From: a bacterium
Lineage (GTDB): Bacteria > Electryoneota > B3-LCP
Reading direction: 5' to 3'
NCBI GenBank assembly: GCA_026394195.1
Contig: JAPKYS010000043.1
Location: forward strand, 1-64,000
Length of the DNA stretch: 64,000 bases
Position 1 is the first letter of the stretch, and the number at the start of each line of letters is the position of its first letter. This document shows positions 8,140 to 15,786 of the stretch, piece by piece. A program made the translations under genes and the position numbers. The notes beneath the pieces are model-generated. The model saw only the letters and a program-made list of their open reading frames with translations. It ran no database searches and was not told the origin of the DNA.

Positions 8140-9006
8140 TTAGTGAGCAAACAGGTGACGAAACAGGGATCCTCTTGGTCTATGAGGTTGATTTAATCTC
8201 AACAGGCGCCGGGCGATCATGTTCAGGTTCAGCGATGCCGGGCAGCGGGGGTGAGCCAACAAAAAGGGCTTCTGCTGAGCGACTGCGTGCTGAACGTGTG
8301 TATCCAGGGGAAGATAACCCAGGATTTCGATATCGATGGCCAGATAATTTTCAACCACCAACTTAATGTTGCGAGCAACTTCTCTGGCTTCATCTTCGCT
8401 TCTGGCAAAGTTAACCAGGATGTAGAATTTTACTGCCTGATTGCGAGCGGAAATCACCTTGATGGCGGCATAGGCATCGGTGATTGCGGTCGGTTCCGGT
8501 GTGGTAATGACAATCACCTCGTCCGCGGCGCTGGCAAATTCCACCACGCCCTCCGAAATACCGGCTCCCGTATCCAACAAGACGATATCCTGACCCTTCT
8601 CCAGTTCATACATGCTGTTTTCCAACCGGTCCTGCATCACCTGCTCCAAGCCGACCAATTCGATGATGCCGGAGCCGCCCGGGAGTATCTTCAATCCCTC
8701 GGGCCCGTCGAACAGCACTTCGGTGATGAAGCGGTCGCCCAGGACCGCGTCTGCCAGTGTGAACTTCGGTGAAATTCCCAGCAGGATGTCAATATTTGCC
8801 AGGTTGGTATCTGCATCGATCAGCAGCGCCCGCTTGCCTAATTTTTGGAAGCAGATTCCCAGGTTCAGGCTGAAGTTCGATTTCCCCACTCCCCCCTTGC
8901 CGGACGTTATCGCGATACGGCGGACTGGTGACAGGGTGGTAGCCCCATCTGCTCTATTTTTCAATCGGGAAATGTCTCTCAACCTGGCCGCCTGATCATT
9001 TATCAT
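8140..9006 (-). CDS. flhG: MinD-like ATPase FlhG (YlxH/FleN)
   Basis: 288 residues. The N-terminus MINDQAARLRDISRL carries the DQAxxLR motif by which FlhG stimulates the FlhF GTPase. It is followed by the deviant Walker A loop ITSGKGGVGKSNFSLNLG, the switch region LIDADTNLANIDILLG and the Walker B-like region DIVLLDTGAGIS. The C-terminal helix that binds membrane in this family is plausible at the end (RLLRLNQPHRPRGSLF). FlhG counts flagella together with FlhF. It lies directly downstream of flhF, and the two genes are separated by a hairpin and an 8-nt repeat tract. Confidence 0.93.
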   Translation of the reverse strand: MINDQAARLRDISRLKNRADGATTLSPVRRIAITSGKGGVGKSNFSLNLGICFQKLGKRALLIDADTNLANIDILLGISPKFTLADAVLGDRFITEVLFDGPEGLKILPGGSGIIELVGLEQVMQDRLENSMYELEKGQDIVLLDTGAGISEGVVEFASAADEVIVITTPEPTAITDAYAAIKVISARNQAVKFYILVNFARSEDEAREVARNIKLVVENYLAIDIEILGYLPLDTHVQHAVAQQKPFLLAHPRCPASLNLNMIARRLLRLNQPHRPRGSLFRHLFAH

Positions 9007-9041
9007 GGAAAAATGGTATCCCTTTATGTTGCGTCTTCATA

Positions 9042-9065
9042 CCGTCGGAAGGCAACCTCCGACGG
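9042..9065 (-). other. intercistronic hairpin between flhF and flhG
   Basis: CCGTCGGA (9042-9049) pairs perfectly with TCCGACGG (9058-9065); inner GG and CC (9051-9052, 9056-9057) can extend the stem. No T-run follows on the minus strand, so it is more likely an mRNA processing or attenuation structure or a repeat than a terminator. Confidence 0.5.
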
Positions 9066-9077
9066 CACGATAAATCT

Positions 9078-9101
9078 TTCTTGCCCTCTTGCTATCTTGC
9101 T
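9078..9101 (-). repeat. 8-nt tandem repeat, locus 2 (3 units)
   Basis: Three 8-base units on the minus strand, AGCAAGAT, AGCAAGAG, GGCAAGAA, consensus AGCAAGAN. The first unit runs into the end of flhF and supplies its last codons (Ala-Arg-stop read as GCA AGA TAG), so the tract and the stop codon overlap. Confidence 0.8.
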
Positions 9102-10309
9102 GTTGGCATAAGCGAATCGTTGAAGTACGACCGCTCGCACAGCAGCCGAACCAATTGCGATTGGTTCGGAGGAATGATGTCATCCGGTACGTTCTGCCCG
9201 CAGGTCAGAAGAGACACCGGCTTACGTTCATGGTAGCAGATGTTCAGAATCATGCCGTAGTTTGAGGTCTCGTCCAACTTGGTGAAGAGCAGCCTCTGCG
9301 CTCCCGCCGTCTTGAACTTTCGGATCACGTCCAATTGGTCTTCCAGCCGTGTGCTGATCGATAAAACCAGGTTGATTTCGTCCGGTTTGGCGTAGTCCAT
9401 GAAAGCAGCCAGGTCCTTCAGTTGTCCCCGGTCGTTCTGGCTGCGCCCAGCCGTGTCGATCAGGATCACGTCGCGGTCCCCGAAGCGGTCGATGGCGCGC
9501 CGCACATCTGCTGGACGATAGACTGCCTCCATCGGAATTCCCGCAATCGATGCGAAGGTTTTCAACTGTTCGACCGCGGCGATGCGGTAGGTGTCCACCG
9601 ATACCAGCGCTACCTTCTTGCGTCCGAAGATATCCGGATGTGTCGCCATCTTGGCCAGAGTGGTCGTTTTGCCCACGCCGGTCGGACCGACCAATGCGAC
9701 CACCCAGGGTTTAACGCCCTCCTGCATCAGCGGCGCCGTTTTAGCGATTTTGCTGATCTTTTCGCGCAGAACTCGCGTCAACAGCTTGTGGTCCTCGAAT
9801 TCCCGCCCCGATAACTCCAGCGTAATTTCCTGTGTGATGGTATTGACGATCCGGTCGTCCACACCGTTTTCCAGCAGATCTCGATGCATTCTCGATAGTT
9901 CAGCCGGCAGACTGGGCAGTTGGCTGAATTTCATGTGATCCGCCATCTGATAGACGGTCTCTTTTAGCTCGTGTATTTCATCAGAAAGGCAGTTGAGCTC
10001 AGCAAGTTGCGGCGTCCCGGTTCTTTGAATGACCTCTGCCGCGAGGGCTTGTTGTATGCTGCTCTGAGCGGTCTCTGCCGCTTGCCCCCAATTCCGAATC
10101 GCTCCGGGTCTGCCGGAGTTTCCCTGCCCCTGAAGATTCCGGTCTGCCGTCGACGCGGTGACCTCGATCATGTCGTTCAGCAAAAAGCTGAATGGACCCC
10201 CGCGCGGCACTTTGCGCGAATCTAAGATCACCGCATTTTCACCCAGCTCTTTTTTCACCTGCCGCAGGCATTCGCTCATGCTGGCACCGACAAACTTCTT
10301 GATCTTCAT
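9092..10309 (-). CDS. flhF: flagellar SRP-type GTPase FlhF
   Basis: 405 residues from the start chosen here, the ATG of MKIKKFVGASMSECLRQV, which is the family's conserved first strand and helix. The frame stays open upstream to 10513, with another Met at 10381, but that extension translates the 8-nt repeat tract and is unlike FlhF. The B domain is helical (about 100-180). The NG GTPase domain has G1 VGPTGVGKTTTLAKMA, G2/G3 VDTYRIAAVEQLKTFA and DVILIDTAGRSQND, and G4 LLFTKLDETSNYG. FlhF with FlhG sets the polar location and number of flagella. Encoded between flhA and flhG. The spacing to flhA (358 bases) is large for this locus and is filled partly by repeats. Confidence 0.93.
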   Translation of the reverse strand: MKIKKFVGASMSECLRQVKKELGENAVILDSRKVPRGGPFSFLLNDMIEVTASTADRNLQGQGNSGRPGAIRNWGQAAETAQSSIQQALAAEVIQRTGTPQLAELNCLSDEIHELKETVYQMADHMKFSQLPSLPAELSRMHRDLLENGVDDRIVNTITQEITLELSGREFEDHKLLTRVLREKISKIAKTAPLMQEGVKPWVVALVGPTGVGKTTTLAKMATHPDIFGRKKVALVSVDTYRIAAVEQLKTFASIAGIPMEAVYRPADVRRAIDRFGDRDVILIDTAGRSQNDRGQLKDLAAFMDYAKPDEINLVLSISTRLEDQLDVIRKFKTAGAQRLLFTKLDETSNYGMILNICYHERKPVSLLTCGQNVPDDIIPPNQSQLVRLLCERSYFNDSLMPTAR

Positions 10310-10400
10310 GGCTCTATACGGCTCTTTTGACCGTCCGCCTACTGGTGAATCCTGTGTACCTGCTGGTGCGTATGGGTTCATGGTCTGCCATCCATTGATT

Positions 10401-10464
10401 AGCAAGAAAGCGAGAAAGGAAGATAGGAAGAAAGAAAGATATGAAGAGAATGGGGAAGCATGAA
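10401..10464 (+). repeat. 8-nt tandem repeat, locus 3 (about 8 degenerate units)
   Basis: Eight consecutive 8-base units in register: AGCAAGAA, AGCGAGAA, AGGAAGAT, AGGAAGAA, AGAAAGAT, ATGAAGAG, AATGGGGA, AGCATGAA. This is the longest and most degenerate copy, purine strand on plus, in the flhA-flhF gap. Upstream extension of flhF translation across it would give a meaningless Ser/Phe/Leu-rich stretch. Confidence 0.75.
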
Positions 10465-10625
10465 AGTAAACCTCCACAGACAATAGCGCGTATTTTTCTG
10501 TTCCGACTTGCAATATTCAATTGGATTGAAATATTTCTATACGAGTTGTTCATCGATAGCCTTTTAATTCTCTCGCCTTATCTGTACCCTTGGAACCAAC
10601 CACCCGACTGAATGGTGATCTCGCC

Positions 10626-10665
10626 GTCTTGCTTTATTGGCATCTTGCTTTCCTGCTCTCTTGCT
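10626..10665 (-). repeat. 8-nt tandem repeat, locus 4 (5 units)
   Basis: Read on plus the units are GTCTTGCT, TTATTGGC, ATCTTGCT, TTCCTGCT, CTCTTGCT, that is, AGCAAGAN on the minus strand with one diverged unit. It begins two bases after the flhA stop codon. Confidence 0.8.
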
Positions 10666-10667
10666 CT

Positions 10668-12770
10668 TCACGCTGCAGAAGCCACCTGCTTTGCTTCGAC
10701 TGAAACCATGCCCACCGACGTCACCTCCACGTTGACCAGCAGTTCACCGTAAGATATCACTGCCAGTTGCGGCAGCACCGGTTCCACCAGACGGCGCATC
10801 GTCGAACGCACCAGAGGCGAACAGACCAGCAGCGGCATTCTCCCACCAGACTGCATCTCCCGGGCTAACCGGTCCAACTGCTGATAGATTTTGTTCAACA
10901 GGTTGGGTGAGAGCGCCAGCGCGCCTCCCTTTGATCCCTGTTGTTTGCTGGTTTCGTCGCTGATCATCTTCTCCAGGCTCGGATCCATGGTTACTGCGTA
11001 GATCTTTCCGTCAGGATCCTGGAATTTGTGCGTGATCGTCGGCGATAGCCCATAGCGCACGTATTCGGTGAGGATCTCGGTGTCCTTGGTCAGGCTGGAA
11101 TAATCGGCGATGGTTTCAAGGATCGTCCCCAAATCACGCACGGGGATCCCTTCTCGCAGCAGCTTCTGCAGGATTTTATGCACCCCGCCGTAGGTGATCT
11201 GGTTGGGAATCAGCTCTTCGACCACCGTGGCATTCTGTTTCTTGAAATTATCCACCAACTGCTTGGTCTCTTCACGTGTTAAGATCTTGTAAGCACTCTG
11301 CTTCAACACTTCCACCAGGTGTGTGCACAGCACCGCCGCCGCTTCCACCACGGTATAACCCATCTCTTCAGCCTTGGTTTTATCCCCCGCAGCCACCCAT
11401 ACCGCCGGAAGTCCGTAAGTAGGCTCCTTGGTGCTCACTCCCCGGATTTTCCCCTTCGCCGTACCGGGGTCCAAAGCCAGATAATGCCCGGTATGCAGTT
11501 CCCCTGACGCAACTTCGTTCCCTCGGATCTTTATCATGTACTGTTGGGGCTTCAATTGGATGTTGTCTCTGATCCGAATCGGCGGAATCACAATCCCCAG
11601 CGATAATGCCTGCTGTTTGCGAATCAGGGTGATGCGGTTGAGCAGGTCGCCGTCCTGTTCATTATCCACCAGCGGGATCAACCCGTAGCCGATCTCCAGT
11701 TCCAACGGATCGACATTCAGATAATCTTCGATCCGCTCGGGTTCTTTTTTCGCCTTAGCCTTTTTTGTAGTATCGGCAGCCTGGTTTTTCAGCTCATTTT
11801 CCGCGGTCTTGAGTTGTATACCCAGATAGCCGCTGAAACCCGCAAGCACCAGGAAGGGTATCGTGGGCAGCCCGGGGATGATGGCGAAAAACCCCAGCAC
11901 TCCTGCGGCGATGAGGAGAGGCCGGGGCTGTTGCAAGAGCTGCGAGGTAATCTCTTCGCCCAGGTTCGATTCGCTGGCCGCCCGGGAAACGATGATACCG
12001 GCAGAAGTCGAGATCATCAAAGCCGGAATCTGCGCGACCAAGCCGTCGCCGACGGTTAAAAGGGTGTAGGTGGAAAGCGCCTGAGCCGGATCCATCTTGA
12101 GTTGGAGGATACCGATGACCAATCCACCGATAATGTTGATGAAAGTAATCATCAAGCCTGCCATGGCGTCACCGCGCACGAACTTGGAAGCGCCGTCCAT
12201 GGCTCCGTAGAAATCTGCTTCGCGTGAAATCTTTTCCCTGCGAGAGCGCGCCTCTTTTTCGTCGATCAAGCCGTTGTTCATGTCGGCATCGATCGCCATT
12301 TGCTTGCCCGGCATGGCGTCCAGGGTAAAGCGCGCCGCCACTTCCGCGATGCGCGTCGAACCCTTGGTAATCACGATAAAATTGATCAGAACCAATATCA
12401 GGAATATAACCAAACCTACGACGTAATTGCCGGCGACCGTGAATTCGCCGAAAGATTGAATAATGGTCCCGGCATACCCCTGACTCAGCACCAGACGGGT
12501 CGAAGCCACGTTCAGCGCGAGCCTGAACAATGTCACCATCAGCAGCAGACCCGGAAATACTGAAAAAGCCAGCGCCTCGTCAATGTACATCGAAACCATG
12601 ATGATGACCACGGACAGAGTAATGTTCAACGCCAGCAGCAAATCCAGCAGAAATGCCGGGATCGGGATGATCATCACGATTAAAATAGCGATGACGCCGA
12701 CCGCCAGTATGGCGTCGCTGCGCGCCGCGATTCGTTTGGCAAATGGATTTGGTGCTCTGGTCGGTTCCAT
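10668..12770 (-). CDS. flhA: flagellar export gate protein FlhA
   Basis: 700 residues, normal length. The N-terminal half (about 20-320) has the eight membrane helices of the FHIPEP family (AILAVGVIAILIVMIIPIPAF, LLLALNITLSVVIIMVSMYI). The cytoplasmic loop has the conserved VAARFTLDAMPGKQMAIDADM followed by the NNGLIDEKEARSRR segment. The C-terminal cytoplasmic domain (about 345-700) forms the nonameric ring that docks export chaperones and FliI (LEIGYGLIPLVD, EVLKQSAYKILTREET, VVEELIPNQITYGGVHKILQ). It works with FlhB and FliPQR in proton-driven protein export. Located downstream of flhB. Confidence 0.97.
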   Translation of the reverse strand: MEPTRAPNPFAKRIAARSDAILAVGVIAILIVMIIPIPAFLLDLLLALNITLSVVIIMVSMYIDEALAFSVFPGLLLMVTLFRLALNVASTRLVLSQGYAGTIIQSFGEFTVAGNYVVGLVIFLILVLINFIVITKGSTRIAEVAARFTLDAMPGKQMAIDADMNNGLIDEKEARSRREKISREADFYGAMDGASKFVRGDAMAGLMITFINIIGGLVIGILQLKMDPAQALSTYTLLTVGDGLVAQIPALMISTSAGIIVSRAASESNLGEEITSQLLQQPRPLLIAAGVLGFFAIIPGLPTIPFLVLAGFSGYLGIQLKTAENELKNQAADTTKKAKAKKEPERIEDYLNVDPLELEIGYGLIPLVDNEQDGDLLNRITLIRKQQALSLGIVIPPIRIRDNIQLKPQQYMIKIRGNEVASGELHTGHYLALDPGTAKGKIRGVSTKEPTYGLPAVWVAAGDKTKAEEMGYTVVEAAAVLCTHLVEVLKQSAYKILTREETKQLVDNFKKQNATVVEELIPNQITYGGVHKILQKLLREGIPVRDLGTILETIADYSSLTKDTEILTEYVRYGLSPTITHKFQDPDGKIYAVTMDPSLEKMISDETSKQQGSKGGALALSPNLLNKIYQQLDRLAREMQSGGRMPLLVCSPLVRSTMRRLVEPVLPQLAVISYGELLVNVEVTSVGMVSVEAKQVASAA

Positions 12771-12832
12771 CTACTTTTTCATCATCCTTCTGATTAACTA
12801 TTTTCCTGCTTCCGACAGTTTTCTTTTCTTCT

Positions 12833-12872
12833 CTTTTGCTATCTTGCTCTCTTGCCTTCTTGCCTTCATGCT
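12833..12872 (-). repeat. 8-nt tandem repeat, locus 5 (5 units)
   Basis: Units on plus: CTTTTGCT, ATCTTGCT, CTCTTGCC, TTCTTGCC, TTCATGCT; on the minus strand AGCATGAA, GGCAAGAA, GGCAAGAG, AGCAAGAT, AGCAAAAG. Located in the flhB-flhA gap, all units in register. Confidence 0.85.
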
Positions 12873-12899
12873 TTAATGCAAGGAACGTGCCCTAAAATC

Positions 12900-13985
12900 T
12901 CAGCTATAATATTCTTCAAATTCGCCCTTCAGACGGTACACATAGGCCAGAATTTCCGCGACTGCCTGGTAGAAATTGCCCGGAATTTCCTGCCCGACGT
13001 CCACAGCCTTGTAGAGCGATCTTGCCAGGGGAGGGTTTTCGATGATGGGGATGTCATGCTCTGCAGCAATCTCGCGGATACGCTGGGCGATCAGGTTCTT
13101 GCCCTTGGCAACGACAACCGGAGCGCCCTGTTTATCAGCGTCGTAGGCCAGCGCGATGGCATAAGTGGTTGGGTTGGTAATAACCACACTGGCTTCAGGA
13201 ACCTTCTTCATCATCCGCTGCAGCGCCGCCTTGAATTGAATCGAGCGAATCCTGGATTTAATCTTGGGATCGCCATCCATCTGCTTGGCTTCGTCCTTGA
13301 CTTCCTGCTTGGTCATCTTCATTTCCTGAGAATGTTCCCAGCGCTGATAGATCAGGTCTAACACGGCTAAGATAAAAATGACAAAGACGATCTTGTAAGC
13401 CACTTTTTCCGCGGCATGACTGATCCAGAAGAAAATCTCCCCGACACTCTTATCCATCAAGGGGATCATATCGTCCGTCAAGCTGGCCACCGCCTTGTAT
13501 CCAATCCAGCCGATAATGGATACTTTTAACACATTTTTGAAGAGTTCAACCAGCGACTTGCGGGAAATCATCTTCTTGATGCCCTGCATCGGGCTGATTT
13601 TATCTAACTTGGGTTGGATCGATTGCAGGGAGAATAAAAATCCCACCTGCATGATGTTGGATACCAGGCCGATGATCACAATGGGAATCAGCACGGGCAC
13701 CAGTATGCTGAGCATGACCTTGGCGCCGGAATAGATGTAGCCGGGCAGGACGTCTGGCGTGATCTGTATCTGGCCGATCTGACTGAATAGGAAGCGGTCG
13801 GCATCCATGATCCTGTTGAGTATGATGCCTCCCCAGATCGTCAGAGACAGCAATCCCGCGAGCAGAATCAGTACGGAGTTGATCTCCATGGACTTGGAGA
13901 CTTGTCCCTTCTTGCGAGCTTCCGACTTTCGTTTGCCGGTCGGTTGCTCGGTTTTCTCTTGAAAGGATTCCTTAGATTCTGCCAT
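12900..13985 (-). CDS. flhB: flagellar export switch protein FlhB
   Basis: 361 residues, typical length. The basic N-terminus (EKTEQPTGKRKSEARKKGQV) is the family signature, followed by four membrane helices (about 33-60, 85-110, 140-165, 180-205) and the cytoplasmic domain. Autocleavage in this family occurs at NPTH; here the site reads ITNPTTYAIALAYD (13164-13175 for NPTT), so the His is replaced by Thr. Asn and Pro, the residues on either side of the cleaved bond, are present. Downstream KGKNLIAQRIREIA and IIENPPLARSLY are normal. FlhB switches export from hook to filament substrates with FliK. It is preceded by fliR, the usual order. Confidence 0.95.
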   Translation of the reverse strand: MAESKESFQEKTEQPTGKRKSEARKKGQVSKSMEINSVLILLAGLLSLTIWGGIILNRIMDADRFLFSQIGQIQITPDVLPGYIYSGAKVMLSILVPVLIPIVIIGLVSNIMQVGFLFSLQSIQPKLDKISPMQGIKKMISRKSLVELFKNVLKVSIIGWIGYKAVASLTDDMIPLMDKSVGEIFFWISHAAEKVAYKIVFVIFILAVLDLIYQRWEHSQEMKMTKQEVKDEAKQMDGDPKIKSRIRSIQFKAALQRMMKKVPEASVVITNPTTYAIALAYDADKQGAPVVVAKGKNLIAQRIREIAAEHDIPIIENPPLARSLYKAVDVGQEIPGNFYQAVAEILAYVYRLKGEFEEYYS

Positions 13986-14028
13986 CAGAGGGTCGTCTTA
14001 GGAGGATGAAATATTATCGCGCAGCCTG

Positions 14029-14048
14029 CTGATACGGGTTTGTATCAG
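14029..14048 (-). other. intercistronic hairpin between fliR and flhB
   Basis: CTGATAC (14029-14035) pairs with GTATCAG (14042-14048) around a six-base loop. It lies in the 99-base gap between the fliR stop and the flhB start and has no T-run, so an mRNA structure rather than a terminator. Confidence 0.45.
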
Positions 14049-14084
14049 GAAACACCGCGTTTGTATGAAATTCGTTCGGTAATC

Positions 14085-14870
14085 TCAGGGACCCAGAAGA
14101 GCGATGAACCGAAACCAATCATCCTGGAAGTTCATCCACATGAACTCAAACACGTGAACTAACATAGGCCAGGAAAGAGCCATCGCCAGCAGCCCCAAAC
14201 CGATTTTCAGCGGGAGGCCGACGAAGAAGATGTTCATCTGCGGCACAATACGGGCGGTAATCCCCAACGCGACTTCGGTTAAAAACAACGCCGCCATCAC
14301 CGGAGCAGCAATTTTAATGCCTGCCACGAAGAGATCGCCCGACATCTTGAGGAATATGGGGACAAGTGCGGAAGGTAGATGCAATCCCCCGATGGGAATT
14401 GCCTGGAAGGTTTGAGCGATACCGGATATCAAGAAATGATGACCATTGAAGGTTAAGAAAATGAGGGTGGCAAAAAGGTACTGCAACTGGGCAATGATAG
14501 ACACCTGGTTTTCCGTCATCGGGTCCATGACGCTGATGATGCCAAACCCCATCTGCATCCCGACGAATTGACCCGCCATCTGAACGCCGTAAAACAAAAA
14601 ATGAGCAACCATGCCCACCAATATTCCTGCGATGACTTCAGGCAGCGCCAGAGCAACCAGGGTGAATAGCCCAAGGTGGTCGGCAGCAAGACCGGATGGC
14701 GCTGATATCCCGGGGAGCAGCACGAACGCCAGAACTCCTGCCAGACCTAATTTTACAGTATTCGGTACTCCTTGATATCCATAAAAAGGCATCACCGCCA
14801 TGGCCGAGACGATGCGAACAAAAATCAGCCCCCAGAGCAGCCCTTGATTTAACAATGGATCCAGACTCAT
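14085..14870 (-). CDS. fliR: flagellar export gate protein FliR
   Basis: 261 residues, usual length, with five to six hydrophobic segments across the chain. Family landmarks are FVRIVSAMAVMPFYGYQGVP near the start, LALPEVIAGILVGMVAHFLFYGVQMAGQ in the middle and KIAAPVMAALFLTEVALGI with MNIFFVGLPLKIGLGLL near the end. With FliP and FliQ it builds the helical export pore in the inner membrane. The start has no strong SD. Fused FliR-FlhB is not seen here; the two are separate genes. It is separated from fliQ by a two-gene signalling insert (14959-17585), which is unusual because fliP-fliQ-fliR are normally contiguous. Confidence 0.95.
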   Translation of the reverse strand: MSLDPLLNQGLLWGLIFVRIVSAMAVMPFYGYQGVPNTVKLGLAGVLAFVLLPGISAPSGLAADHLGLFTLVALALPEVIAGILVGMVAHFLFYGVQMAGQFVGMQMGFGIISVMDPMTENQVSIIAQLQYLFATLIFLTFNGHHFLISGIAQTFQAIPIGGLHLPSALVPIFLKMSGDLFVAGIKIAAPVMAALFLTEVALGITARIVPQMNIFFVGLPLKIGLGLLAMALSWPMLVHVFEFMWMNFQDDWFRFIALLGP

Positions 14871-14958
14871 CGGCGAGTTTACTGATTGAAGATTTAATGA
14901 ACCAACGGACTATGGCAGAATGCCGGCATGTTTTACCCGAACCATCCGGGAGGCGGGA

Positions 14959-15786
14959 TCAGGTTGGAACGGCAACATCATCGAATAATTCATGTAAAAT
15001 GACGATTGTACCCTTCTTGATACCCGATGGAGCCAATTCCCGAAACATGACTCGGTAGCCATGATCAGCGATCATGCTGCAACCTGCCTGTTCCTTGGCG
15101 GGGTCAGTTTCGATCTGGGTGTACAGCTCGTTGAGGTCTGCAGGAAGCAATGAACAAATATTTTCGCCCAAACCCGTTTGAAAAATATTCTTGGCTTTAT
15201 CATTCATCAGCACGATGATTCCCTCATTGCTGATGCCGATAATCCCGATGGGCAAATTCTCCAGCACCTCTTGCGACATTTCAAGTACTTTGTACTGCTG
15301 AAACAATTCCGTTGATCGCTCTTCCACCAGGTGTTCAAGCTCCTGGCTATGTTTCTGCAGTTGCAGGTTTTTGAGTTGCAGTTCATCTGCCAGTTTTCGA
15401 TTTTCCAGAGCGAGGAATTTTTGCTGTAAAGCCAGGCGGATGATGTTTTTCAAATCTTCATCATTCCAAGGCTTGAAGATAAACTGATAGATATTGCCTT
15501 CATTAATGGCGGCAGTCAATGCAGGCACTTCGGCATATCCCGACAGGATAATGCGAACGGCATCCGGTTGAATCAGGCGGGCTTCCTTGAAAAAATGGGT
15601 GCCGGTCATGCCGGGCATGCGGTAATCGGAGATGATCAGATCGACTTCCTGCCCTTGCAGAATTTCCAGCGCTTCTTCACCTGAATTGGCGGTGGAGACT
15701 TTATAATCCTCATCGAAAAAAAGCCGCTGCAGTGCTTTTAGAATGTTTGGTTCATCGTCAACTAAAAGCAAGCGAGGGTTGGTCAT
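14959..15786 (-). CDS. receiver-PAS-like response regulator
   Basis: 275 residues. An N-terminal receiver (about 1-120) has the acidic pair LLLVDDEPN, phosphoacceptor region LIISDYRMPGMTG, ILSGYAE and Lys FKPWNDEDL; this FKPW form is common in receivers of RpfG-type and related regulators. A coiled coil (about 125-175, LENRKLADELQLKNLQ) leads to a PAS-like domain (about 175-265, LENLPIGIIGISNEGIIVL). There is no HTH, GGDEF or HD-GYP output. Its ATG overlaps the stop of the kinase gene upstream (ATGA), so the pair is translationally coupled and probably forms a two-component system inside the flagellar locus. Confidence 0.85.
   Translation of the reverse strand: MTNPRLLLVDDEPNILKALQRLFFDEDYKVSTANSGEEALEILQGQEVDLIISDYRMPGMTGTHFFKEARLIQPDAVRIILSGYAEVPALTAAINEGNIYQFIFKPWNDEDLKNIIRLALQQKFLALENRKLADELQLKNLQLQKHSQELEHLVEERSTELFQQYKVLEMSQEVLENLPIGIIGISNEGIIVLMNDKAKNIFQTGLGENICSLLPADLNELYTQIETDPAKEQAGCSMIADHGYRVMFRELAPSGIKKGTIVILHELFDDVAVPT

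Noticed and set aside
10310..10513. 68-residue N-terminal extension of FlhF
   Set aside because: It translates the 8-nt repeat tract into a Ser/Phe/Leu-rich stretch and precedes the conserved MKIKKF start of the family; the Met at 10381 is possible but unsupported.
14921..14942. ATGCCGGCAT palindrome upstream of fliR as an operator
   Set aside because: Short, single, and no regulator recognising it is suggested by context.
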